Source: Rhizobium etli_C (lineage in GTDB: Bacteria; Pseudomonadota; Alphaproteobacteria; Rhizobiales; Rhizobiaceae). From it: a stretch of 64,000 nucleotides of DNA. Under the pieces are notes generated by a model, which did no database searches, had not been told where the DNA came from, and saw nothing but the letters and a program-made list of their open reading frames with translations. Made by a program: the position numbers and the translations under genes. Location of the stretch: the NCBI RefSeq assembly GCF_014198605.1, contig NZ_JACIHU010000014.1. The stretch is one strand, 5' to 3'. Below are positions 8,773-16,673 of this stretch, one piece after another. Each line of letters opens with the position of its first letter. The first letter of the stretch is position 1.

Positions 8773-8787
8773 GTGCTTTTCAAGCAC
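8773..8787. promoter_or_regulatory. LysR box between the lysR-type gene and the EamA gene
   Basis: GTGCTT-TTC-AAGCAC is a perfect inverted repeat with 6-bp arms. It contains the T-N11-A pattern (T 8774, A 8786) typical of LysR binding sites and sits in the middle of the 85-base divergent intergenic region. Confidence 0.65.
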
Positions 8788-8833
8788 GCACCGAAAGCCT
8801 AATTCATTCTCACACGCACGGATGGAGGCGAAA

Positions 8834-9739
8834 ATGAGCATGGCGGCAAGCACACCGGTCCTGACGAAACAGCAAGGCGCATTCGATCTGGTAGCCTTTA
8901 CGGCGATTGTCGTCACCATTCTCTTCTGGGCTTCCTCCTTCGTGGTGATCCGCATCTGCCTCGGACCGCTGACGCCCATCGAACTGGCGACGGCGCGATA
9001 TGTGGCAGCCGGCGCGCTCGCCCTGATCTACCTCGCCATCTATCGGCCGATGCCGCAAAAGCGGGATTTCTTCCGCCTCTCCGTCGCCGCCGTGCTCTTC
9101 ATCGCCGCCTATGCGGTTCTGCTGAACACCGGCGAGCAGACCGTGGCGGCGGGACCGGCAAGCTTCATCATCAATACCATGCCCGTCTTCACCGCGCTTA
9201 TTGCGACCTTCGCGCTGGGCGAGCGCTTCGGCCGCTGGGGCTGGGCAGGCACCGCAGTTTCCTTCGGCGGCGTGGCGTTGATCGCGCTCTCCTCGGACGA
9301 CGGCTTCAAGCTCGATCCGAACGCTGTGCTGATCCTCGGCGCAGCGCTCTGCTCGGCAATCGCCAGCGTGCTGCAGAAACCGCTGCTCGGGCGGCTGCCG
9401 GCGCTTGCCGTCACCGCCTGGATCCTGCTGATTGGCTCCGTGCCGCTGTTTCCAGCCATCCCGGCGACGGTCCGCGCGCTGGCCGCCGCACCGGCGGAGG
9501 TCAACTGGGGTGTTGCCTATCTCATCATCTTCCCGACGGCGATCGGCTATCTCACCTGGGCGATCGCATTGAAGCGGCTGACGGCAGGACGCGCCTCGAA
9601 TTTCCTCTACGGCGTGCCGCCGGTCGCAACGCTGATCGGATTCGTCTGGCTGGGCGAGACGCCGACGGCACTCGGGGCGATTGGCGGCATCATGGCGATC
9701 CTCGGCGTTCTGGTGGTCAACCTCATGCGGAAACGGTAA
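8834..9739 (+). CDS. EamA/DMT-superfamily transporter (RhaT-like)
   Basis: 301 residues with about ten hydrophobic helices arranged as two EamA repeats. The first (about 15-140) begins AFTAIVVTILFWASSFVVIR, and the second (about 155-295) ends with GETPTALGAIGGIMAILGV. Such proteins usually export amino acids or metabolites across the inner membrane. The ATG at 8834 has a GGAGG site 6 bases upstream; an earlier in-frame ATG overlaps that site and is less likely. It is divergent from a LysR regulator, the common regulator/exporter arrangement. The substrate is unknown. Confidence 0.9.
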   Translation: MSMAASTPVLTKQQGAFDLVAFTAIVVTILFWASSFVVIRICLGPLTPIELATARYVAAGALALIYLAIYRPMPQKRDFFRLSVAAVLFIAAYAVLLNTGEQTVAAGPASFIINTMPVFTALIATFALGERFGRWGWAGTAVSFGGVALIALSSDDGFKLDPNAVLILGAALCSAIASVLQKPLLGRLPALAVTAWILLIGSVPLFPAIPATVRALAAAPAEVNWGVAYLIIFPTAIGYLTWAIALKRLTAGRASNFLYGVPPVATLIGFVWLGETPTALGAIGGIMAILGVLVVNLMRKR

Positions 9740-9750
9740 CGACCGCGCCG

Positions 9751-9860
9751 CTAGAACAGGATGATTTTAGGCCCGGGCGGCCTAAAATCTGAATCCTGTT
9801 CTAAAGAGTTAGAGCATGATGGCCTCCGAAAACCGCTCACACTTTTCGGCATCATGCACT
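9751..9860. repeat. Rhizobium-type intergenic palindromic repeat (copy 1)
   Basis: A two-part palindromic element. Part one (9753-9802) has arms AGAACAGGAT/ATCCTGTTCT and ATTTTAGGC/GCCTAAAAT. Part two, after AAAGAGTTA, has arms GCATGATG/CATCATGC and CCGAAAA/TTTTCGG around CCGCTCACAC. The same second half, including AAAGAGTTAGAGCATGATG, recurs at 32822-32900. It follows the EamA gene and may double as its terminator. Confidence 0.85.
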
Positions 9861-9932
9861 AGCACCAAATTCGGCGGCGAAAGCTCGCCGCCGACAAATA
9901 GGCGTTGCGCCGCCGTTCGCTTTCTTTAAAAA

Positions 9933-9949
9933 CGAAAGGAGATCGAAAG
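9933..9949. promoter_or_regulatory. candidate GlpR half-sites before glpR
   Basis: CGAAAG occurs at 9933-9938 and 9944-9949, exactly 11 bases apart. Its complement CTTTCG recurs before glpD (10774, 10795). The pair overlaps the purine-rich ribosome site of glpR, so part of the match could be coincidental. Confidence 0.35.
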
Positions 9950-9958
9950 GGGGCGCAG

Positions 9959-10732
9959 ATGTTCTTGTCCGACCGACAGACTGAGATCGTGGCGATCGCG
10001 AAATCGAGCGGCAGGGTTCTGGTCGAGGAGCTTGCCTCCCGCTTCTCGGTAACGCCGCAGACCATCCGCAAGGATTTGAACGATCTCTGCGATGCGCAGG
10101 TGCTGACACGCATCCATGGCGGCGCGACATTCCCGAGCGGAACCGAGAACGTCAAATACGAGGCCCGTCGCCAGATCGCCGCTTCGGAAAAACAGGCGAT
10201 CGGCGTTGCGGCCGTCGAGCTGATCCCGAGCGGAGCCTCTCTGTTCATCAACATCGGCACGACCACCGAGGCGGTGGGTGAGGCGCTCGCCAATCATCAC
10301 GAACTGATGGTGATCACCAATAATATCAACGTTGCCAACAGGTTGCGCCTCTTCCCGGCAATCGAGGTGGTGATCGCCGGCGGGGTCGTGCGCGGTTCGG
10401 ACGGCGGCATCGTCGGCGAAGCGGCAGTCGATTTCATCCGCCAGTTCAAGGTCGATTATGCCGTCATCGGGGCTTCGGCGATCGATGTCGACGGCGCGCT
10501 TCTCGACTATGACTTTCGCGAGGTGAAGGTTGCCCAGGCGATCATCGCCAATGCCCGCCATGTCATTCTCGTTGCCGATTCGACGAAGTTCGAACGCACC
10601 GCGCCGGTTCGAATCGGCCAGTTGACCCAGGTTCATACCTTCATCACCGACCACTGTCCGGTGCCGTCGATCCGAAATCTCTGCCTGGAAAACAATGTGA
10701 AGCTGATCGAAACGAGCAGCAGATCACGTTAG
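9959..10732 (+). CDS. glpR: DeoR-family glycerol regulon repressor
   Basis: 257 residues. The DeoR helix-turn-helix is at about residues 3-58 (ILVEELASRF, SVTPQTIRKDLNDL). A sugar-phosphate sensor domain follows, with the family motifs IGTTTEAVGEAL, GGVVRGSDGGIVG, DYAVIGASAID and ILVADSTKF. In this family glycerol-3-phosphate relieves repression of glycerol genes. It is transcribed towards glpD, and the 121-base gap holds repeated TTCG half-sites. The ATG at 9959 (MFLSDRQTEI) matches family starts and follows a GAAAGGGGG ribosome site. Confidence 0.92.
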   Translation: MFLSDRQTEIVAIAKSSGRVLVEELASRFSVTPQTIRKDLNDLCDAQVLTRIHGGATFPSGTENVKYEARRQIAASEKQAIGVAAVELIPSGASLFINIGTTTEAVGEALANHHELMVITNNINVANRLRLFPAIEVVIAGGVVRGSDGGIVGEAAVDFIRQFKVDYAVIGASAIDVDGALLDYDFREVKVAQAIIANARHVILVADSTKFERTAPVRIGQLTQVHTFITDHCPVPSIRNLCLENNVKLIETSSRSR

Positions 10733-10753
10733 GCCGACCGGCCCAAGCAAACA

Positions 10754-10800
10754 TTCGTTTGACATTCGCATTTCTTTCGTTTTAACTGATGTCACTTTCG
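10754..10800 (+). promoter_or_regulatory. glpD promoter with phased GlpR-type half-sites
   Basis: A perfect -35 TTGACA (10759-10764) and a -10-like TTAACT (10782-10787) are 17 bases apart. TTCG occurs at 10754, 10765, 10776 and 10797, with spacings of 11, 11 and 21 bases, i.e. on one DNA face. Two of the copies extend to CTTTCG (10774, 10795), and one lies between -35 and -10. This is what a DeoR-type repressor binding direct repeats would need. The assignment to GlpR is inferred. Confidence 0.6.
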
Positions 10801-10853
10801 CAATCGCGCAAGTTTTGTGCGATGCGAAATCAGCAGCAGGCTCGGAGGGGCAA

Positions 10854-12368
10854 TTGGGCCGGGAGATATACGACATTTTCGTCATTGGCGGCGGCATCAA
10901 CGGCTGCGGGATCGCACGCGATGCCGTCGGGCGCGGCTATTCCGTCGCGCTGGCGGAGATGAACGATTTCGCTTCCGGCACCTCATCCGGCGCCACCAAG
11001 CTGATCCATGGCGGTTTGCGCTATCTCGAGCATTACGAATTCCGCCTAGTGCGTGAATCGCTGATGGAGCGCGAGATCCTCTGGGCGATGGCGCCGCACA
11101 TCATCTGGCCGCTGCGCTTCGTATTGCCTTATCATAAGGGCGGCATCCGCCCGGCTTGGTTGATCCGGCTCGGCCTCTTCCTCTACGACCATCTCGGCGG
11201 CCGCAAGCTGCTGCCGGCGACGTCGGTGCTCGATATGCGCCGCGATCCGGCCGGCAAGCCGCTCAAGGCGCTGTTCACCAAGGCTTTCGAATATTCCGAC
11301 GGCTGGGTCGACGATGCCCGCATGGTCGTGCTGAATGCCCGCGACGCCGCCGACAAGGGTGCGACCATCCTGCCGCGCACCAAAGTGGTCTCGGCAACGC
11401 GTGAGAACGGCCTGTGGCATATCGAGACGACCGATACCGTCACCGGCAGCAGCGACAGCCATCAGGCCCGCATGCTGGTCAATGCCGCCGGCCCATGGGT
11501 CGATCACGTCATCCGTTCCGCGTTCGGCCAGAACGAAGCCCACAATGTCCGCCTCGTCCAAGGCAGCCATATCGTCGTCAAGAAGAAGTTCGACGACCCC
11601 CGCGCCTATTTCTTTCAGAACCCGGACAACCGCATCATCTTCGCCATTCCCTATGAGGGCGACTATACCCTGATCGGCACCACCGATCGCGATTTCACCG
11701 CCGATCCCAGGGATATCAGGATCTCCGAGGAGGAGACGATCTATCTCTGCAATGCGGCCTCGGAATATTTCAAGGAGCCGGTCAAGCCGGAGGATATCGT
11801 CTGGACCTATTCGGCGGTGCGGCCGCTTTACGACGACGGCGCCTCGAAGGCGCAGGAGGCGACGCGCGACTATGTGCTGAAGCTGGATGGCGAAGGGGCT
11901 GCCGCGCCGCTGCTCAACGTCTTCGGCGGCAAGCTCACCACCTATCGCCGGCTGTCCGAACATGCGTTGGAAAAGATCGGTGCCGCGATCGGCGTCAAAG
12001 GCGCCCCCTGGACGGCCAAGAGCCATCTGCCGGGCGGCAATTTCGACGTCAAGGGTTATGAGGCCGAGGTCGCCAAGCTGAAACGCCGTTACCCCTTCCT
12101 TGCCGATCCGCATGCGCGCCGGCTGGTGCGCCGCTACGGCACCCGGGCCGAGACGCTGCTTGGCGACGCCCGCGGCATCGAGGATCTCGGGCGGCTGTTC
12201 GGCGGCGATCTTTACGAGGCCGAAGTCAGATATCTCGTCGAACATGAATGGGCCCGGCACGCCGAAGACGTGCTGTGGAGGAGAACAAAGGATGGTCTGC
12301 GCCTTTCGAAGGAGCAGGCTCAGTCACTGGAGGAGTACATGGCTGCCATACCGGCGATGGCCGGATAA
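10854..12368 (+). CDS. glpD: aerobic glycerol-3-phosphate dehydrogenase
   Basis: 504 residues, close to E. coli GlpD (501). This FAD enzyme oxidises glycerol-3-phosphate to DHAP at the inner membrane and passes electrons to quinone. The N-terminal FAD motif is DIFVIGGGINGCGIARDAV (about residues 6-24), followed by SGTSSGATKLIHGGLRYLE. GGKLTTYRRLSEHAL lies near residue 360. No ATG gives a full-length start. The TTG at 10854 follows CGGAGGGG directly and gives the conserved length; a TTG at 10815 is the alternative. It is the first gene of the glycerol operon. Confidence 0.95.
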   Translation: MGREIYDIFVIGGGINGCGIARDAVGRGYSVALAEMNDFASGTSSGATKLIHGGLRYLEHYEFRLVRESLMEREILWAMAPHIIWPLRFVLPYHKGGIRPAWLIRLGLFLYDHLGGRKLLPATSVLDMRRDPAGKPLKALFTKAFEYSDGWVDDARMVVLNARDAADKGATILPRTKVVSATRENGLWHIETTDTVTGSSDSHQARMLVNAAGPWVDHVIRSAFGQNEAHNVRLVQGSHIVVKKKFDDPRAYFFQNPDNRIIFAIPYEGDYTLIGTTDRDFTADPRDIRISEEETIYLCNAASEYFKEPVKPEDIVWTYSAVRPLYDDGASKAQEATRDYVLKLDGEGAAAPLLNVFGGKLTTYRRLSEHALEKIGAAIGVKGAPWTAKSHLPGGNFDVKGYEAEVAKLKRRYPFLADPHARRLVRRYGTRAETLLGDARGIEDLGRLFGGDLYEAEVRYLVEHEWARHAEDVLWRRTKDGLRLSKEQAQSLEEYMAAIPAMAG

Positions 12369-12410
12369 GGCGGCGTGTGATCCCCGCTGCGTGGAGGCAC
12401 GGGAACAGGA

Positions 12411-13508
12411 ATGCTGGAACTGCGGAACGCCGCCAAAATGGTGGGCGCGGACTATCACATCTATCCGACCGATCTGGTCCTCGAGCGCGGCACGCTGAAC
12501 GTCCTGCTCGGGCCGACGCTGTCGGGCAAGACCTCGCTGATGCGGCTGATGGCCGGGCTCGACCGCCCGACCGCAGGCTCCGTTCATTTCGACGGCACTG
12601 ATGTCACCGGCATGCCGGTGCAGAAGCGCAATGTCGCCATGGTCTACCAGCAGTTCATCAACTATCCGGCATTGACCGTTTATGAAAACATCGCCTCGCC
12701 GATGCGCATCTCGGGCAAGGACGCCGCCACGATCGACCGCGACGTGCGCAAGGCCGCCGAGCTTCTGAAGCTCACGCCCTATCTCGACCGCACGCCGCTC
12801 CACCTCTCCGGCGGCCAGCAGCAGCGCACCGCACTTGCGCGCGCCCTCGTCAAGAATGCCAGCCTGGTGCTGATGGACGAGCCGCTCGCCAATCTCGATT
12901 ACAAGCTGCGCGAGGAACTGCGCGAGGAACTGCCGAAGATCTTTGCCCAGTCGGGCGCGATCTTCGTTTATGCCACCACCGAACCGTCCGAGGCGCTGCT
13001 GCTTGGCGGCAACACGGCAACGCTGAACGAGGGTCGGGTCACCCAGTTCGGGCCGACCATCGACGTCTATCGCCGCCCCGTCGATCTCGATAGCGCCGGC
13101 ATCTTCGCCGATCCGCCGCTGAACACGCTCGACGTGATGAAATCGGGCGATATCTTCACGCGCCCGAGCGGGGCCACGCTTGCCGTCCCCTCGCATCTGG
13201 CCGCGGTGCCGGACGGTCCTGTCACCATCGCCTTTCACCCGCATCATCTCGGCCTCCAAGCCCAGACCGGCAATGCGGCCCGCCTGCAGGCGCGCACGCT
13301 GGTTTCCGAGATCACCGGTTCGGAGAGCTTCGTTCACCTGGAATATGACGGTGTGCGCTGGGTGATGTTGGCGCACGGCATTCACGACATCGATCCCGAC
13401 ATGGAGATCGAGGCCTTTCTGGACACGCGCCATCTTTTGGCCTTCGGCGCCGATGGCCGCGCCATCGCCACGGTCGGCCACGCTGCCGCTGCAGCGGCAA
13501 AGGCATAG
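12411..13508 (+). CDS. glpS: glycerol ABC transporter ATPase 1 (H-loop His missing)
   Basis: 365-residue CUT1/UgpC-type ATPase of the glycerol importer. Walker A is GPTLSGKT (Lys40), the signature is canonical LSGGQQQR, and Walker B is LVLMDEPLANLD. The H-loop reads VYATTEPSEA where VYVTHDQxEA is expected, so the catalytic His is Thr190. The C-terminal third is a regulatory TOBE-like domain. Its partner GlpT has the opposite defects, implying an asymmetric ATPase pair. It starts 42 bases after glpD. The symbol follows the R. leguminosarum glycerol locus from memory. Confidence 0.9.
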   Translation: MLELRNAAKMVGADYHIYPTDLVLERGTLNVLLGPTLSGKTSLMRLMAGLDRPTAGSVHFDGTDVTGMPVQKRNVAMVYQQFINYPALTVYENIASPMRISGKDAATIDRDVRKAAELLKLTPYLDRTPLHLSGGQQQRTALARALVKNASLVLMDEPLANLDYKLREELREELPKIFAQSGAIFVYATTEPSEALLLGGNTATLNEGRVTQFGPTIDVYRRPVDLDSAGIFADPPLNTLDVMKSGDIFTRPSGATLAVPSHLAAVPDGPVTIAFHPHHLGLQAQTGNAARLQARTLVSEITGSESFVHLEYDGVRWVMLAHGIHDIDPDMEIEAFLDTRHLLAFGADGRAIATVGHAAAAAAKA

Positions 13509-13517
13509 GAGAGCACA

Positions 13518-14588
13518 ATGGCACGCATTACGCTCGACCATATCCGCCACGCCTACGGAGCCAATCCGCAGACGGAGAAGGATTATTCGCTGAAAGAAGT
13601 CGACCACGAATGGAACGACGGCGGCGCCTATGCGCTGCTCGGTCCTTCCGGCTGCGGCAAGACCACGCTGCTCAACATCATCTCCGGCCTGCTGCAGCCG
13701 TCGCACGGCCGCATCCTGTTCGACGGCAAGGATGTGACGAACCTCTCGACGCAGAGCCGCAACATTGCCCAGGTCTTCCAGTTTCCCGTCATCTACGACA
13801 CGATGACCGTCTACGACAATCTCGCCTTCCCGTTGCGCAATCGCGGTGTGGCCGAGCCCGATGTCGACCGGCGCGTACGCGACATTCTCGAGATGATCGA
13901 CCTTGCCGGCTGGGCCAAGCGCAAGGCGCAGGGGCTGACCGCCGACCAGAAGCAGAAGATCTCGCTCGGCCGCGGGCTGGTGCGCAACGACGTCAACGCC
14001 ATCCTGTTCGACGAGCCGCTGACCGTCATCGATCCGCACATGAAATGGGTGCTGCGCTCGCAGCTGAAACGGCTGCACAAGCAGTTCGGCTTCACCATGG
14101 TCTATGTCACCCACGACCAGACCGAGGCGCTGACTTTCGCCGAGAAGGTCGTCGTCATGTATGACGGCCAGATCGTGCAGATCGGCACGCCGGCCGAGCT
14201 CTTCGAGCGGCCGAGCCACACCTTCGTCGGTTATTTCATCGGTTCGCCGGGCATGAACGTCATGCCGGCAAAGATCGACGGCAGCGCCGTCAAGGTCGGA
14301 GACGAGGTGCTGACGCTGGATTATGCGCCGAATACCAATGGCGCAGTGAAAACCGAACTTGGCATTCGCCCCGAATTCATCCGCCTCGGGCGGGAGGGCA
14401 TGCCGGTTACAATCAATAAGATCGAGGATATCGGCCGGCAGAAGATCGTGCGCGCCCGTTTCGCCGGCCAGCCGATCGCGATCGTCGTCTCCGAAGACGA
14501 CGATATTCCCGCGGATGCCCGCGTCACCTTCGATCCGTCCGCCATCAGCATCTACGCCGACAGCTGGCGTGTCGGCAGGGAGGCCTGA
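13518..14588 (+). CDS. glpT: glycerol ABC transporter ATPase 2 (degenerate signature)
   Basis: 356-residue ATPase of the same importer. Walker A is GPSGCGKTT (Lys48), Walker B is ILFDEPLTVIDP and the H-loop is VYVTHDQTEA (His199), all canonical. The signature motif is LTADQKQ (residues 140-144 onward) instead of LSGGQQQ. Paired with GlpS, one ATP site would combine good motifs and the other two defective ones. A TOBE-type domain ends the protein. It lies 9 bases after glpS and 3 before glpP, so it is tightly coupled. The name should not be confused with the E. coli G3P antiporter GlpT. Confidence 0.9.
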   Translation: MARITLDHIRHAYGANPQTEKDYSLKEVDHEWNDGGAYALLGPSGCGKTTLLNIISGLLQPSHGRILFDGKDVTNLSTQSRNIAQVFQFPVIYDTMTVYDNLAFPLRNRGVAEPDVDRRVRDILEMIDLAGWAKRKAQGLTADQKQKISLGRGLVRNDVNAILFDEPLTVIDPHMKWVLRSQLKRLHKQFGFTMVYVTHDQTEALTFAEKVVVMYDGQIVQIGTPAELFERPSHTFVGYFIGSPGMNVMPAKIDGSAVKVGDEVLTLDYAPNTNGAVKTELGIRPEFIRLGREGMPVTINKIEDIGRQKIVRARFAGQPIAIVVSEDDDIPADARVTFDPSAISIYADSWRVGREA

Positions 14589-14591
14589 GCC

Positions 14592-15458
14592 ATGCAGAAG
14601 ACTTGGAACAACAAAGCCTGGTTTCTGGTGCTGCCGGTGCTGCTGCTCGTGGCGTTTTCGGCCGTCATCCCGCTGATGACCGTCGTCAACTACTCGGTCC
14701 AGGATACGTTCGGCAATAACGAGTTCTTCTGGGCCGGCACCGACTGGTTCGTCCAGACGCTGCATTCCGACCGCTTCTGGGAAGCGCTCCAGCGCAATCT
14801 GCTGTTCTCCTTCATCATCCTAGCGCTGGAGATTCCGCTCGGCATCTTCATCGCCCTCAACATGCCGAAGTCGGGTCCGGGCGTCCCGGTCTGCCTGGTG
14901 CTGATGGCGCTGCCGCTGCTCATTCCGTGGAACGTCGTCGGCACCATCTGGCAGGTTTTCGGACGCGTCGATATCGGCCTGCTCGGTCACACGCTCGCTG
15001 CGATCGGTCTCGACTATAACTATGTCCGCGATCCGATCGACGCCTGGGTCACCGTCATCGTCATGGACGTCTGGCACTGGACGAGCCTCGTCGTGCTGCT
15101 CTGCTATGCCGGCCTGGTTTCGATCCCCGATGCCTATTATCAGGCCGCCAAGATCGACGGCGCCTCGCGCTGGTCCGTCTTCCGCTACATCCAGCTGCCG
15201 AAGATGAAGCGGGTGCTGCTGATCGCCGTGCTCCTGCGTTTCATGGACAGTTTCATGATCTATACCGAGCCCTTCGTCGTCACCGGCGGCGGCCCCGGCA
15301 ACTCGACAACCTTCCTCTCCATCGACCTTGTGAAGATGGCGGTTGGCCAGTTCGACCTCGGCCCGGCGGCGGCAATGTCGATCATCTATTTCCTCATCAT
15401 CCTGCTGCTGTCATGGATCTTCTACACGGTCATGACCAGTAGCGACGCCAACGCTTGA
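14592..15458 (+). CDS. glpP: glycerol ABC transporter permease 1
   Basis: 288-residue MalF/UgpA-type permease with six hydrophobic helices. The first is at about residues 10-30 (FLVLPVLLLVAFSAVIPLM). The EAA loop that docks to the ATPases is at about 180-200 (YYQAAKIDGASRWSVFRYIQLP). It forms the membrane channel with GlpQ. It overlaps nothing but lies within the tightly spaced glp operon. The ATG at 14592 is preceded by a GGGAGG site. Confidence 0.92.
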   Translation: MQKTWNNKAWFLVLPVLLLVAFSAVIPLMTVVNYSVQDTFGNNEFFWAGTDWFVQTLHSDRFWEALQRNLLFSFIILALEIPLGIFIALNMPKSGPGVPVCLVLMALPLLIPWNVVGTIWQVFGRVDIGLLGHTLAAIGLDYNYVRDPIDAWVTVIVMDVWHWTSLVVLLCYAGLVSIPDAYYQAAKIDGASRWSVFRYIQLPKMKRVLLIAVLLRFMDSFMIYTEPFVVTGGGPGNSTTFLSIDLVKMAVGQFDLGPAAAMSIIYFLIILLLSWIFYTVMTSSDANA

Positions 15459-15472
15459 GAAAGGAGAGAACC

Positions 15473-16300
15473 ATGGCTTCGACGATGAAATTCAAACCCG
15501 CCGGGAACCTCTCCTGGGTGGTCACGACGCTCTATATCCTCTTCCTGCTCCTGCCGATCTACTGGCTGATCAACATGAGCTTCAAGGAAAATGCCGAAAT
15601 CACGGGCGCCTTCACGCTCTGGCCGGCGGCCCCGACGCTGCACAATTATAGGGTGATCTTCACCGACCCGTCCTGGTATAACGGCTATATCAACTCGATC
15701 ATTTATGTGGTGATGAACACGGTGATCTCAGTTGCCGTGGCGCTGCCGGCGGCCTATGCCTTCTCGCGCTACCGCTTCCTCGGCGACAAGCACCTGTTCT
15801 TCTGGTTGCTAACCAACCGAATGGCGCCGCCGGCGGTCTTCGCACTGCCCTTCTTCCAGCTCTATTCGGCCTTCGGCCTGATCGATACGCATATTGCCGT
15901 GGCGCTGGCCCACTGCCTGTTCAACGTGCCGCTCGCCGTCTGGATCCTTGAAGGTTTCATGTCCGGCGTGCCGAAGGAAATCGACGAGACGGCCTATATT
16001 GACGGTTATTCCTTCCCGCGCTTCTTCATCAAGATCTTCATTCCATTGATCGCGAGCGGCGTCGGCGTGGCGGCCTTCTTCTGCTTCATGTTTTCCTGGG
16101 TCGAGCTGCTGCTGGCCCGCACGCTGACGACGACGGCGGCAAAGCCGATCTCGGCGATCATGACGCGAACGGTTTCGGCGGCCGGCTTGGATTGGGGCGT
16201 GCTCGCAGCTGCCGGCGTGCTCACCATTATTCCGGGCGCGCTCGTCATCTATTTCGTCCGCAACTACATCGCCAAGGGCTTTGCCCTTGGCCGCGTCTGA
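15473..16300 (+). CDS. glpQ: glycerol ABC transporter permease 2
   Basis: 275-residue MalG/UgpE-type permease with six hydrophobic helices. The EAA loop is at about residues 175-195 (IDETAYIDGYSFPRFFIKIFIP), and a conserved WVELLLARTLTT segment follows. The ATG at 15473 follows AAAGGAGAG. An upstream in-frame start at 15455 would overlap glpP but has no ribosome site. It pairs with GlpP in the inner membrane. Confidence 0.92.
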   Translation: MASTMKFKPAGNLSWVVTTLYILFLLLPIYWLINMSFKENAEITGAFTLWPAAPTLHNYRVIFTDPSWYNGYINSIIYVVMNTVISVAVALPAAYAFSRYRFLGDKHLFFWLLTNRMAPPAVFALPFFQLYSAFGLIDTHIAVALAHCLFNVPLAVWILEGFMSGVPKEIDETAYIDGYSFPRFFIKIFIPLIASGVGVAAFFCFMFSWVELLLARTLTTTAAKPISAIMTRTVSAAGLDWGVLAAAGVLTIIPGALVIYFVRNYIAKGFALGRV

Positions 16301-16312
16301 GGAGGACCGGAC

Positions 16313-16594
16313 ATGACCTTTTCCTGGATGGCCTGGACGCTGCCGACGGCGCTGTTCTTCCTGACGATCCTGGCGCTTCTGATCGCCATGAGCGTCGGGG
16401 AGTATTTTTCTCCGGGTGGCTCGCCGCGCACGGGCGTGCTGCGTTTCGAAACGACGCGCGGCGACCGGCTTTTCATTTCGCTGCTGGGCAGCGCTTTCAT
16501 TCATCTTGCATGGCTTGGGCTCGCTGGGCCCAACCTGTGGTGGGCTCTTGCCATCTCCGTGGTCTACGCCATCGGCGTCTTCCGCTACGTGTGA
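16313..16594 (+). CDS. glpU: DUF2160 small membrane protein of the glycerol transporter
   Basis: 93 residues with three hydrophobic helices (about 5-28, 52-70, 72-88) joined by a short loop with GDRLFISLLGSAF. DUF2160 proteins occur almost only beside glycerol ABC transporters of this kind, between the second permease and the binding protein, as here. They are presumed accessory subunits, but the molecular role is not known to me. A GAGGAC site precedes the ATG. Confidence 0.88.
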   Translation: MTFSWMAWTLPTALFFLTILALLIAMSVGEYFSPGGSPRTGVLRFETTRGDRLFISLLGSAFIHLAWLGLAGPNLWWALAISVVYAIGVFRYV

Positions 16595-16673
16595 CGGCAA
16601 GGAGAAAACAGATGGCCGGGGGTGCTTGGCCGCCTGACTATGTGACTGCAATCGCAAACCCTGGGAGGATATT

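Noticed and set aside
12324..14765. Very long open frame (over 800 codons) on the minus strand opposite glpS-glpT-glpP
   Set aside because: It lies entirely antisense to three well-supported transporter genes, has a low-complexity Arg/His/Asp-rich translation and no ribosome site. It is a codon-bias shadow of high-GC genes.
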